Source of the DNA: Chrysomallon squamiferum
Taxonomy: Eukaryota; Mollusca; Gastropoda; Neomphalida; Peltospiridae
Assembly: GCA_012295275.1 (NCBI GenBank)
Contig: CM022665.1
Location: 2,899,167 to 2,961,166, forward strand
Reading direction: 5' to 3'
DNA length: 62,000 bases
Shown: in pieces, positions 39,901-53,500 of the stretch
How positions within the stretch are numbered: position 1 is the stretch's first letter
Layout of the letters: every line of letters starts with the position of its first letter
Made by a program: the position numbers and the translations under genes
Notes under the pieces: generated by a model
What the model was told of the DNA's origin: nothing
The model's input: the letters and a program-made list of their open reading frames with translations, nothing else
Database searches by the model: none

Positions 39901-41070
39901 TAGAAATTAAATTATTATAAAATCAATGACGCGGTGTGACACATATTTGCGGTACAGAATTTATGTATCGTCGTCGCTTGTTTTATTATTATGATTCTTT
40001 TGTTTATATGATACTTGTAACGCAATACGTAATTACTCAAACACGTATACTGCAGGTGTCCTCGGGGTATGAATGTTATGATGAAGTTGTGGGCGTGTTC
40101 ACGGTTAGGACAAAAAAAAAAAAAAAAAAAAAAATAATGCATTACAATGTTAAACATTTATAATGCTGGATGATTTCGAAAACAAAATTTATACACTTTT
40201 TTTTTAAACTTTTTTTTCTCTTCTTTTTTCTTATATATATATATATATTGTAATTTTGTTTTAATATTTTTCTCTGTTTAAAATTATTATTATTAATAGT
40301 AGTAGTAGTGGTATGATTATTATTATTTATTATAATAATTTGCTTTAAATTTGTAATCTAATGGAATTAGTATCGCTGAGTGAAACAGTAATAAAAACAT
40401 AATGAATAATATCTAAAGAAAGTGTTGCATACAAAAGGTTGAAATATTTTCACATTTTGTTCAGTCTAGTCATTAGTAAGACTGAACATTTCATTTTTTT
40501 AAGATCATTAACATATTTTATTATTTTAGTTATTATTTTATTTATTCATTTATTTATTTTATTTTTTAGATATTTATTAAGAACACGTAAAATATCTAAA
40601 TGTTATTATAGTATACAAATTATGTACAGAAGAAAAAAAAATTTAGTCAAAAAAGTGAAGTAGTAGATACGTAATTTAAATTAAAAATTTATATAGAAAT
40701 GTAATATTAAAATAAAGTATACGTAAACGTTTAGTAAGAACACTGAAGTGAACACAATGAACAGTAGTCAAACAGCTGTACACTGTGATGACGACGTTCA
40801 CTACAAACTGTGTTCAGTGGTTGCAGTGACAGAAGGTAACTGAAAACTATAAAGTAAGTTATTAAAATGTTCTGAAAAAAAAACCAGAGAGAGACTACTG
40901 TTATTCATTCTAAACGTCATTATACTGCTAATATTTGGAAATACCAACCCGAAAACAAGCATTTAATGGCAACAGAGCACAGGTAATAATAATTAAAAAT
41001 AATAATAACCTCAGAAGCAATTTTCTTACATCTAACACAGAGAAATTACCTTCGCATAAAATACGGTATT
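39901..41070. other. AT-rich intergenic
   Basis: Poly-A (40111-40133), (AT)n (40233-40249), ATT/AGT triplets (40284-40345), TTTA (40540-40565). No gene is seen. Confidence 0.7.
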
Positions 41071-41520
41071 TTCATAAACGTCAAATAAATCAGAAATAAA
41101 GCTGCCTCTTTTAAGCGCCAAATGTTTTGAAATAGGACGTGTCTCGTTCGGTAATTCTAAACTTGATATGCCATCAAATAAGTGAATAATTGTTTTCGGT
41201 GAAGGCTGGAAGATGTAGTTTTGTTATCGCTTTCATAATAGTACCCGACTGAAGGTAACCAAAGAGATAAATATTTTATCTCGGCGACATTGCATTCTCA
41301 CTTTGTTCTGCCATTTTATGGACAAAACCAATTATTCGCGATGTGCTTCCGATTTTTAAAAAAAAATAAAACTTGCAGTTAATTGCATTCAAAGCAAACC
41401 GAGGGGCTGATGAACACACGTGGCCATCTCCAAGTATATACCATAAAGATAAGGTTGCACGATTTAAGCAGAAACATCCGCCACATCGATGGTTCCAAGT
41501 GATGTGATAAAATATATCTG
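41071..41520. other. Unique block with inverted GATA pair
   Basis: GAGATAAATATTTTATCTC (41264-41282) places two GATAA cores in inverted orientation as a near-palindrome. The surrounding 450 bp is complex and lacks microsatellites. Confidence 0.25.
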
Positions 41521-41901
41521 ATTTAATGTTGCTACTGCAACGCTGTTGTCATTTCAAACCTACCCAGTTAGTCATAGATGCCACTTGCACCTGGTAATCA
41601 TTTTTGAATATTTTTTCTTTTCTTTTTTGTTGAAAAGTTTTTTTATTTTTATTTTTTATCTTGCAACAAATGTATTATTCAAAGTCGAAATGTTACGTAA
41701 TGTTTACATTAAACGATGCTGTTACGTAATGTTAATTGACAACAAAATATTTAATAATTTAATAAATATATATATATCCTTTAATATATGGATTGAAATA
41801 TGTTATGTATTTCTGTAACAGAAATCCTCTAGAAATAATAACGACAAAAAACAAAATGATGATGGTGATAATAATAGTAATAGTAATAATAATAATAATA
41901 A

Positions 41902-41936
<35 letters not shown>

Positions 41937-43185
41937 CACACGAGAAAAACCAAAAACAAACCAGCAAAAATCTTAAACCAAAACACAAGTAACTTTAAGA
42001 CATTTTTATTGTATTATGCATAAACATATATATATATATATAAACAAAACTGAAAATCAAATAAAAATAATAATAATAATAAAAATTTAAAAAATTAAAA
42101 AATTAAAAATATCGTAGATTCCTCTTAACTGTTAGCTATTTTTAGACATTTTTTTTTTTTTTTTTTTATATAGCAATATACTTATATTACCGTTATGGTA
42201 TTTTTTTATATATCTTTTCTTTATTAATATTCTAAATATACATCCAAATCGAAAACAATCGGTTTAATACGTATCATAGATTATAACAGATATACTGCCG
42301 TGCACTCTGAGCAAACATATTTTCGTGTTTCTGATCAAAGCATTAATTGATCCTAAATCTTAATAGCAATAACAACGGCTTCTTTAAAGCCATGCAAGTT
42401 CTGGTCTTTAATTCGTGAAAACAAGGTGGTTTCCTCGTGCATGGTCAGAGCATTTGTGTCGTCTGAAAACACAATCAGAAAACAGCCAATGAATCATGAT
42501 GTCCATTGGCTGTTTTTTTTTTTTTTCTTTTTTTGCTGATGACGTTTTGCTTTTTGTTCGCATGTGTGTATGTGAGTGTGTGTATTAATGCTTCTATGTG
42601 CGTGCGTGTACGGTGTATGTATTTGAAAGCAAATGCTAAATGGTAAAATATAATAAAATGAGAATTTTTTTTTTTTTTTTTTTTTTCACAACCAAAACCG
42701 ATATCACCTATCATCACCGCATAGTCTGTGTTGGCGCAGTAAATTATTTGATTTTATTTTACTCACGGTTATTCAGAACAAAACGTTGTGTTTGTGTTTC
42801 TTGCGTGTTAATGTCTGTGTGAGTTAAAATCATTCGGTACGAAACAGATGCATTCGTTTCTGTTTAATAAACTTTTAATCCAAATCTCGAGGCATTTAAA
42901 ATACACAGTTTCGTTTTATATGAAAATGTGTCTAGTTTTATGAATACTGCTATATATGTGTGTATAAAAGTATGTGTTTGTGTGTATTATGTGTATACGT
43001 GTTTGTGTGCATTATGTGTATATGTGTGTACGTTGTGTGCTTACATATATGTGTGCATGTGTATATATGTGAAACATTGTCAACTATAGTTGATTATATT
43101 CATTGTACATAGGTTTTTTCCTTTTTTGTTGTCTTTATTATTATTATCATTATCATCACCATCATCATCATTATTATTATTATTA

Positions 43186-43216
<31 letters not shown>

Positions 43217-45091
43217 GATTATTATTATTATTCATGAACACGCAGCAGACTGTTCAAGTCTGGCTTTAGACGGAGTGTGTATGAGAGTATAAAATATCGG
43301 CCTGCATGAAAGAAAACTTATCTTCGCTTTGATTTTAATTCTAAAATTACGCTTACACATTGCTGCACGAGATATGCATCTTTCTAACATAAAAAGGCTC
43401 ATATTTGTCCTGAATACTCTTTTAAAATAATAATTAAAATCTGTTACAAAATTTTTTTCTTACAGATAGTGAAGGCTATCTAATTACAGCAGATACACAC
43501 CTCAGTGGTATTAAAGCGTGCGCACATTTTAAATTTTTATTATTTTTTATTTTTTTATTTTTTGTTTGTTTATTGTTACGTGAGCATTGCATTTTCATTG
43601 TTATGTGTGTGGGTTTTGTATGCATACGCATATTATATGTGTATGCGTTATTGATGTGTGTGTACACATACGTCCGCACCTATGTCTAATATATATATGA
43701 GTGTGTGTTTGTGTATCTGTGTGCATTTGCGTGTATGTATGTATCTGTGTATGTATGTATACATGCATCAGGGATTCCAGAACAATTGTGACTCTGGGGC
43801 GTCGGACTAGCAATGTTTGCTCGGATACCCTAGGACAAGCTCCCCCCTGGAAAAATGATTTGAATTGCTTCTGGCCACTATAAATAATATATGAATGAGA
43901 TAAAATATGTTGCTAATTTATATATATATATTAAGGTCGATGTAAAAAAGAATGAAGATTACTTATTAGTGACTATTTAGTTTATCATGGCAGGCGTATC
44001 GAAATATTAATTATGTAGACCTACATGCAAATCTAATATTAATCTGTAATGACAAAACTGATTTGGATCGGGACCGTGCTGCAGCACAGACAAAGTTATG
44101 TAAAGTAGTAAAACTGCTTGGACGGCGTCATGGTCAAATTAATGGAGCCACTGTCGCCACCCCAGTTCTGGCGACCACGTAAATATGGTGATTTACATAA
44201 TATGTGTCTCTATACGTTTTACGCGTTCGTGAATGTGAAAATGTGTTGTTCCTGTAAGTATGTGTTTGTATGTGTGTGTTATGTGTATACTGTAGCTCTG
44301 TATAGTTCATTTACGTATCTTGTACATCGATGTGTTTATGTGTGTTGTACATGTGTTGTACATCTATGTATATACGTGATTTGTATATCTATGTGTGTTG
44401 TACAGGTATGTGTTGTTCATATATGTGTAAAAGTGTGTTGTACATCTATATGTATAAATGTTTTGTATTATTTATGTGTATATGTGTGTTGTACAACTAA
44501 GTTATGTTGTATTTTACATATATATGTAAAAGTGTGTTGTACATGTATTGTACAAGTAAGTCTACGTGTCTCTGTGTGTTGTACTTCTACATGTTTTGTG
44601 TTGTGCATGTGTTGTATATGGAAATGTGCATTATATATATATATATATGTTTATGTGTGTATATATATGTGTTTACATTTCTTGTACATCTATGTGTTTA
44701 TGTGTTGAACATCTATATATTTATGTGTGTTGTACATCTATGTACGTTTTACAACTAAATTTGTATATACTGTACATGTATATGTATGTTGTGTTGATTG
44801 TATGTACCAAATATGTGAAAACTAGTATTTCGAATTCTGCTAAACCAAAACATTTCATTCAATTTTATAATTAATTTTTCTTATCTGGTAATTCAGTAAT
44901 GAAAGAACTCTTGGGTAGACACGTTAAATAAACCAACAAACACATAAATGAAAAATTAATAAAATTAACGGAATCGTCAATATTACTGTATGTATTAATT
45001 ACTATTACACAATTAACAACGATAAATAATTTTCATTTACTTGTATTCCGAAATAAATAAACAAAAAAAAACAAACAAACAAACAAACAAA

Positions 45092-45126
<35 letters not shown>

Positions 45127-46679
45127 AAATATAAACAAATAAATAAATTAAATTATATATTTTGTATAACTGAAAATAATTTTACTGATTTCACATTCAT
45201 ATACTTTGGAATATATTTTAACATTCTGATATACTTTGATCTGGTTTGACCTATGGCAAGGTGAAATTTCACTTCTTTTTTTTTTTTTGACAAAATAATA
45301 AAACACGTTTGCTGAGTGACCATCCTTCACCGGACACTGACAGAAATAATTACCTGTTTTCACCTGTAAGACATTCATTGATCTCAGTTTGAGAAAGTCG
45401 CTTTCAAACCATAAACATCTTTACAGGTACAGTGTGATGACAACAATACACGCAAAGAAAAGTATAAATATATTAGTAATTAAAACTGTGGACATAGCAA
45501 TAAATAAAATGAAATATATATTTTTTTATATCTTCATGTTAATAAATCTGTGTTAAAGTTTGAAAAATAATGTCGTAGAGAAAAAGGAAGTAATTAAAAT
45601 GATTAATGAAACACCCTGTTAAAAAATAACTTTACGTTATATGCTGTTATTCCTTTTATTTTATCTTATATTTATTTATTTATTTATTTTATTTTATTTA
45701 TTTATTTGTTTATTTTATTTTATTTTATTTTAAATTATTATTTTTTTATTTTATTTATTTATTTACTTATTTATTTATTTATTTGCTTACTTACTTACTT
45801 ATTATATATTTACTTATTTATTTATTACAGTATATCATATAAATATATGATATACTATAATAAATCATAACATAAATTGTTAATTTTTTAGCATATTAAT
45901 ATAATTTAATGGTTATATTCATTGTAAATAATACATCTCTTCTTCTTCTTTTTTTTTTACATGATAACTGAATATTGTTACTAATTATAATAAGTAATGT
46001 TTCACGTTCTTTAAATTTCTATGCCAATATAATAATAAATATTAATGCTGAATTAATGATCGGTGATTGAAATGCAAATGACTGAATATTTTATATCCAC
46101 TTCAAAGTGTCAAATTATGAGAAAAAGTTTAGAACTGTCTGATAAATGCTTTCTATGTTTAGAAATAAGATAATGAAATAAAACAAAATATGGAAATTTA
46201 TTATTATTATTATTATTATTAATAATATTTTATTATTTTTATCATCACCATTATCATTATTATCATCATTATTTTTTTAACATATTTCCATATTTATACT
46301 ATTAATATCTGTCAAAATAATTTATGTTCTTTACCTTAAGAATGTGCATATATGACAAGTTAAATTCACTAAGAGAATAATATTTATAAAATGTACGTTT
46401 AAAATAAATACATTTTTAAAAAAATGCCTTCAAAAATAAAGTTTAAATTACAAGCTTTTTTTAAAAAAAGAAAAGAAAAAAGAACTGGGGTTAAAACTTC
46501 TCACATTTTTATCAGGAATAGTTTTAATCTAACAACACTGTCGCATTCGCTGTCATCAAGAAAGAAAGAAAGAAAGAAAAAAAAAGAAAAAAAATCCGTG
46601 CAGAAAGTGACTCTAAAAATATCTAAGCCTTCAAATCTTTATTTCCTTACTTGATCTACGTGATATATGTTACTTCGGC
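41521..46679. other. Intergenic, TG-rich and TTTA-rich
   Basis: AAT/(TG)n (41868-41935), poly-T (42150-42168, 42666-42686), degenerate TG/TATA stretches (42950-43080, 43600-43770, 44230-44800), (ATT)n (43170-43215), (AAAT)n (45089-45127), TTTA (45665-45825), GAAA (46560-46580). Open frames here are repeat translations. Confidence 0.65.
44230..44800 (+). repeat. Degenerate TG-rich tandem repeat (TGTGTTGTACATCTATG unit)
   Basis: The phrase TGTTGTACATCTATG and close variants recur at irregular 25-45 bp intervals for about 570 bp, separated by TGTATATGTG-like sequence. It creates a long Cys/Tyr/Val-rich open frame that is not a gene. Confidence 0.65.
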
Positions 46680-47151
46680 TATCGAACAAAATTCATGAAT
46701 ATTCATTAGATGTAATCGCCAAACCATGAACCTTAATAACAAACGTCGACTGTTCATTGGATGAAAAGCGCCATCAGTGTGCAAAGCTTAACAATGGATC
46801 TAAAAGTGTTTTGACAGCCTAACAGCGGCATTACTGATCCTGATACAATTACACTTGACTGAAAGGGGCTGGGCGATACTTAATTTCATTAAAAGGTAAT
46901 AAAATTATCCCTACACGACTCGGACCCGTTTCAGTGAGTTAAGTGCTTTAGAATTGTTACCTTGCTTTTAAGAGTCCAGGCTACCGGAGAGGTCGTCATT
47001 CGTTCGGGTGTGCGTTCTCAGACCATCAACTCTGTAGCTGTGTCAGTTTTGTTTTGATTATTTCTAACACACTAAACAGTTTAAACCGAACAGTTCACAC
47101 TCGCTTGTGGTCTGCGTGTGTCTGTGTGTCTGTCTCTCAGTCTGTCTCTAA

Positions 47152-47188
<37 letters not shown>

Positions 47189-47262
47189 GAGACTGCCCCG
47201 TTCGGAGGTTTATTGCAAGGACGTTTTCGTGACTTTTCGTGGACTTCAGTTCAGTTCGTGGA
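46680..47262 (+). promoter_or_regulatory. gsc: gsc proximal promoter and 5' leader
   Basis: This is a block free of microsatellites upstream of the gsc start. A TTTTAAG box (46966-46972) lies 32 bases before a TCATTC initiator-like site (A at 46998), which would give a leader of about 265 nt; both are weak matches. TAATTTCATTA at 46881-46891 is a TAAT-N3-ATTA paired-class dimer site, as found in vertebrate gsc promoters. The leader carries a pyrimidine run with a (CT)n core (47158-47185), a potential GAGA-type element. The TSS itself is a guess. Confidence 0.45.
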
Positions 47263-47539
47263 ATGTCGGTGGATTCTCGACTAGCGCTGCCCAGGAGTAT
47301 GGCAGATTTAGTTCCGTCCACAATGGCTGCCGCAATGATGCCTCACTTCTCGTACTACTACAGCCCCGCGCAACTGGAGCACCTGAAATCCTGTCACAAC
47401 TCCATGTTGGCGGGTACAGCGCCGTCTCTCTTCACCATCGACAGCATCCTTGCTCCAAGACCGCTGCTGGCTCACAGACCCAACCCGTACTTCCCATACC
47501 ACGGCTTGTCTCCAGCTTGTTCTCCGCAGGAACTGTTCG
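47263..47539 (+). CDS. gsc: gsc exon 1 coding part (eh1/GEH motif)
   Basis: It encodes residues 1-92 and the first base of codon 93. It opens with [10 protein letters not shown] and contains a Met/Ala-rich stretch, YYYSP, the eh1 heptad FTIDSIL (57-63), then a Pro/Tyr-rich segment ([15 protein letters not shown]). The exon closes at TTCG|GTAAGT, a perfect donor, in phase 1. GC content and codon use differ sharply from the AT-rich flanks. Confidence 0.95.
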
Positions 47540-47669
47540 GTAAGTAAACGACGACAACAGAAACAGCAACAGCAACAGTAACATTAATAATAATAATAAT
47601 AATTATAATAATAATATTAATAATAGAATTAAAAATAATAATTGTTATAATTATAATTATAATAGTAAA

Positions 47670-47700
<31 letters not shown>

Positions 47701-48283
47701 TGTAGTAGTAGTATTAGTATTAGTAGTAGTAATGTATTAAAGTTCATTATTTGAACAAAAATAACTAAAAATGAATTTATGGTAATAAAATAATTATAGA
47801 CAAAATGTTTTAAATTATTTTTCTTCATTTTCATCATTAACAATTTTTGAATAGTAATGAATACACTATATTATATAGATAGTAATTTCCGCAAAAGTTT
47901 TCAAATACTATATTATTATTGTTATTGTTGTTGTTGCTTTGTTTTTTAAATACATATAATCATGTATTTAATAATATAATTAATGAAATAGTTTTTAATC
48001 TTTCGGCTATATGTCTATTTAAAATATAATTATTTATTTTTAATATATTAACTTTTAAATGTAATCTATGTTCTTTTGTTATGCGTGAAATAATAATAAT
48101 GTTTTTCTATAAAATATCATATATATCATAACTTGAAATTGCTAAAACGTTTATGAGCGTTTTAAGTGAAAATTTGTGTTTTCTTCATCAACGAATTTTA
48201 TTTAAACACTTTTATTTCATTATTATTTTTGTTTATAAAATTATAAAGTAATAGTATTACTACAATACTACTAATACTACATC

Positions 48284-48332
<49 letters not shown>

Positions 48333-48707
48333 AATAATTACTACAACAGCAACACCACCACCACCGACAACAACAACAATAATAACAATATAATATTAAT
48401 AATAATAATAATAATAATAATGACTCACATAGAGTTAAATTTAACTATGTTTTAAAAACTAGGTTCTAAAACACATATTAAATTAAATGCTATTACACTT
48501 TTTAATTTGAAAATAAAAGCAGTAATATAGACCTACGATTTCAAAAATTGCAGCGAATAAAACTAAAAGAAACCAACAAAAATAAAATATTAATAATAAT
48601 AATAATTATTATTATTACTATTTTTATAATAAATAAATAAAATTTACAGTAACTGTAATAAAAGTAACAGAAGACAAAATTGAACAAATTAATTTAAATT
48701 TATATTA

Positions 48708-48756
<49 letters not shown>

Positions 48757-49329
48757 CCACAAAACAAATGTATGAACCATGGTAATAATAAAATATATAA
48801 ATATATATATATATATATGAAGAAAAAAAACATTAATCGAAAATCATAGAAATAAGAATTTTAAACAAACATATTAAACAGAACTAAAAACAAACACATT
48901 TATATTTTATTTTTCACAAAACAGAAAACACTTAAAATTGTTCAGAAAATTCGACTTATTTACGAAAAATCACACAAATTGAAATTTTACGCAAGGAAAT
49001 GTGAGGTTAACCGAATTAATTAACCTTAAGCATTTAACTTATTCGCAGAGTCGGATGGGTTTAATTAGAATGATCCCCGTTAAGTGTCTTAAATTTCCTA
49101 CTGCATTACATAAAAATAATAGAATTCAAAGCTAGGCGCGCTATTCGTTTCTGCTGCAACTTGTAGGATTTCCAGATCTAATGACACTAGCCCTGCGCCA
49201 TTTTGAAGACGTTTAACAGCACAGACACGTAAAATTTGCTGTCTGGTACTTATGTATTTATTTATTTATTTATTTGCCTTTTTGTTTGTTTGTTTGTTTA
49301 ATTATTTAATTACATACTGAGTAGTTGAT

Positions 49330-49368
<39 letters not shown>

Positions 49369-50516
49369 TTTTTTATTTATTTATTTATGATTATTGTCAT
49401 TCGTTTTGGTATTTACTACTACTACTACTAATATCGTTGTTATTTGTTATTATTATTGTTGTTGCTAATTTAATAATAATAATTAAAAACTACTGAAGAT
49501 GATGATGATGATAATAATAATAACAAAATCGGTTTATTAATAATGATAAAAATAAATAAATAAATAAATATCGTTATTGTTATTATTATTATTATTATTA
49601 GTAGTAGTAGTAGTAGTAGCAGCTGCAATAACACATTATTTTGTTATAAATCATTAATTAACTATATTTCAAAGCTTATTTCAAAGTGATCCGTCTATAT
49701 CATTTTATATATAAAAAGGTTAACCCGTAAACAAAAACCTTTTGACAGAAATCTGAATATATTAGTCTAAAGTTAGTCGTTGAACCGGATCATATTTTAA
49801 CAGTTTATAGTTTATTCTAAACACCATATTTTATTTGAGACAAAGAATGCAGTCTGCTATCCATTAAGCGTAAAACATAGCATATTTTTGTGACAGTTTT
49901 ATTTATTTATTTATTTATTTATTTATTTTATATTTTTATTTATCTATTTATATTTTTATTTATTTATTTATTTATTTATTCCCCTGCTTACTTTATTTTT
50001 TTGTTTTTTAATATTTTATTTTAAATTATTATTTTCTCTACATTATCAAGATTATTATTATTTTTTCTGTTTAGTAAAAAATATATGTAAATAAAATAAA
50101 CGTAAATAAATAAAGGAACATATATTTATATCCCAATAATTTTAATATATATATATTTTTTATATTATTATTTAATTCCTGTTTAGTCAAAAGAAAATAG
50201 ATTAACACAGCTTATAATAATAACAATAAAAAATAAAAATAAAAATAAATAAAAAACAAAAAAACAAAAACAATTTAATGAATTAAATTGTGTAGGCTTT
50301 ACAAAATTATATTTCGGTAGTTTTATTTTCATTATTTTATTTTACGTTTTTAAAAATTATTATTATTAATATTATTATTATTATTATTATTATACTATTA
50401 TAATTATTACAATTATTATTATTATTTATCCATTTGTTATTTTATTAATTTATTTATTTATTAATATTAATATTATTATATTATTAATATTAATATTATT
50501 ATATTATTAATATTAA

Positions 50517-50559
<43 letters not shown>

Positions 50560-53500
50560 TTCTAAATTTTACGTTTCTTATAATCATATTTTTACCTACA
50601 TTCTTTTAAAGTTTTGTTTATTATTAAATCGGTAAATTATTTCCTTCTTTGAATTAACCACAAATCCTTAAAAACATTATCCGAATTATTTCAGTGTTTA
50701 TTTAAATCATCGTATTAGGATAATTTAAGCAAACACTGAAATAGGTGCTAGGTAAGTGGTAATTTGCTGAGGGTGAAGGTATTAAGGTTTTCAGCGGAAA
50801 ATAAAAATAATGATTCACTCTGTTAACATAAGCAAAACTTACGTAACGTATTAAAACAAACAAAAAAAAAATCTGAACTACATGTAATAATAAAACACCT
50901 TAAACAACTTCGTAGTTATTCTAATGAACTTTTCTGATGCGTGTTGTTCACTGAACGGTATTTTTTTTTTCGTGTTGTTTTAACAAAGTCTTTGTGAAAA
51001 CAACGTCACACTTTTCTATAAAATATATGTGATTTTAGCAATTTAAGTAACTGTTAACGGCATTTATTTTATCTTTTCAACTTTTACGTTTCGGTGTTTT
51101 TTTTTCTGTGTGTGTTTTTGTTTTGCGAGTGTGCACACACCTCCGCCAGCGAAACAATTATTATGTTAAGTGAACTTTTTTTTAAAAATAAAATGTTTTT
51201 GCCACCTGTAGCTGCTAAATGTTAAACGTTCTTGCAAAAAAACCACTGTGGTTGGATTAAAATGATGCTGCTATCGGGTAATCGGATTATCTTCATTAAG
51301 TGCAGCGTTAAAGACTATTTAGCTCGTGAACAGATTATAACATTTAAAAATGCGGATTTGCGTGGAACAAAAAAAATAAAAATAAAATCATTTTATTATT
51401 ATCTATAAAATTCCAACTGTGTAAAACATATACCAAATAAATGAGAATATTATTATTCTATACCATTTTAACCATGAAAAACAAATTTAAAGGGTCATAG
51501 TTAGAATATTGTGTTTAATAATAGCTGATCGCTGATTTTGCGCGACACGACTGAAGGTTTATTGTAAACATATACACACACATATTTAGACAATTATAAT
51601 AGATAATACCAACAACAGCAAAAAGTTACTAAATTGTCAGTCAAGCGTGGCTCTAACACTTCATCTATCACCCGTACGTCGCTGAAGTGTTGCTGAAATG
51701 TCTTCAATGTTAGTGCTATAATTTAGCGATTAGTGTTAAGTTTCATTCCGCCGCGTCTTGTATGTTGTACAGTGATATATTATCGTGACAAACGTCTAAA
51801 GTGCAACGCCTTTTTTTTTTTGAAAAATAGATTTACTTTGATCAGTTTTGGCTATATCAAAAGGAATATGCTATTATCTCAAATCGTCTGCTTATGGATC
51901 ATTAACGCTTCATTTAAAAAAAGTTATCCAACAATTCGACCAGAAAGCTCTTGAAATGTGCTCGATGATAAGCATCTCCGAGTTTAAAGGAGATAAGTAA
52001 TTATCACTCAACTGAAATAACATGCTAAATGTACGGATGGATGGGTAAGCGATCGGACGTAAGGACGAACGGATGGTTAGATAAAAATTTAAAACAGTGA
52101 TCTCTCTCACGAACGTAGCAGAAATCTGCTTAACTTTTGAATTGGATTGTTTTTGATGACAAATAATCTTTCATCGTATACAGCTTTATTTATTTATACG
52201 TTTTGTGTAATTTTATTTTTTTATCCATCGTTTTTTTAATTTATTTATTTATTTATTTAAATCAACACACCTGTCAAAAACAAAAAAAATAAAATAATAA
52301 TAATAATAATAATTGTAAAGCGACGTCATTCAGACACAAATAATAACATTTAGTTAAAATATGTGTTTTAAAATAAAACGACGAAAACTGTAATTTTACA
52401 AAAGATGAATATATTGTTTATTACCTATGTATGTCTAGCTGGTTTGTCGAAAATAAACATTCTTCTTATTCGTCGACATAGAAATCGTTAGAAAATTTTA
52501 GTTCGCACGAATTCTTTATTATTATTATTATTATTTTCCTTTTTGTTTCGAAATTGAGAAACTGACTTGTGTTTCAGCTATGATATTAATAAATATCAGT
52601 ATAACATAAATTAAATTAAAAAATGAAAAGAACCCCCCACACACACACACAAAAACAATAAGTTCATGATAATAATTCTGCAATTAATCCCAACCCCTGG
52701 TCGCAGGGTGTGTCCTCATTAGGGTCACAAGGGACTTTCACACAATGCTTACATTACGTCAAATGGAAAATAAAAAGGACTGTGAACCAATATATCAATG
52801 TAAATATTTGTTTCTGTTTACATTATTTATAACATTTTTAGGAACTTCTTTAACATTTGGTAAAACGTTATTTTATTTATTTATTTATTTATTTAACTAA
52901 TACCGTCACTGTTCAAAACAGGAATTTAAAAATAAAAACAATTTTTTTTTTTTTCTTATTGCAGCTGCCTACCAGCCCTTCCCGGGCTTCATGAACCCGG
53001 CTGAGATTGCACGTGCGAATCAGAAGAGAAAGCGAAGACATCGCACGATCTTCACGGAGGAGCAGCTGGAACAGCTAGAAGCGACGTTTCAGAAGACGCA
53101 CTATCCCGATGTCCTACTTAGGGAAGAACTAGCCATCAAAGTCGACCTCAAAGAAGAACGCGTAGAGGTACGAGCTTTACTGACATACACTTCAATATTT
53201 AACAACAACTCGCCACTTTTCATTATTTACGTTATTAGATTTCAAGAATACGACGGATTTTATTATTATTTATTTATTTATTTTACGTACGGTATTACGA
53301 CTTCTTGAGAGAGAAACCCATGTCTGTTTAATTCCTTTTTAATTAAAAACAAGGACATTTTTCACGATGTCCGCCCGCAGACAGAAAAACCTTAAATCAC
53401 GCGCATTTTGATAAATTAGTCGTGGTTTTAGAAAAGCTTTGTGAAGATATTTATATTATTTATTTTTGTTTTGAGATTCTGAATAAGTCTAATCTTAACA

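Larger units (their letters stand above)
47540..52964 (+). other. gsc: gsc intron 1 (5,425 nt, phase 1)
   Basis: Mostly AT-rich with many triplet and TTTA arrays (47570-47740, 48288-48421, 48712-48751, 49255-49390, 49900-49980, 50360-50560, 52240-52310). It contains islands free of repeats that may be regulatory: about 48960-49230, 50640-50830 (paired inverted repeats), 51110-51340 (K50 palindrome and Runx-like site) and 52680-52760 (TAATCC, GC-richer). No coding exon is seen in it. Confidence 0.8.

Noticed and set aside
44118-44708. 196-codon Cys/Tyr/Val-rich frame resembling a secreted or membrane peptide
   Set aside because: Its residues follow from a degenerate TGTGTTGTACATCTATG repeat; no ordinary codon use.
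46764-46777. Possible second CTCF site (ACTGATGGCGC on the minus strand) near the gsc promoter
   Set aside because: Four or more mismatches to the CTCF core.
52991-53308. Uninterrupted homeobox frame read past 53167
   Set aside because: It runs into intron 2 at the GAG|GTACGA donor; the true homeodomain continues in exon 3 with VWFKNRR.
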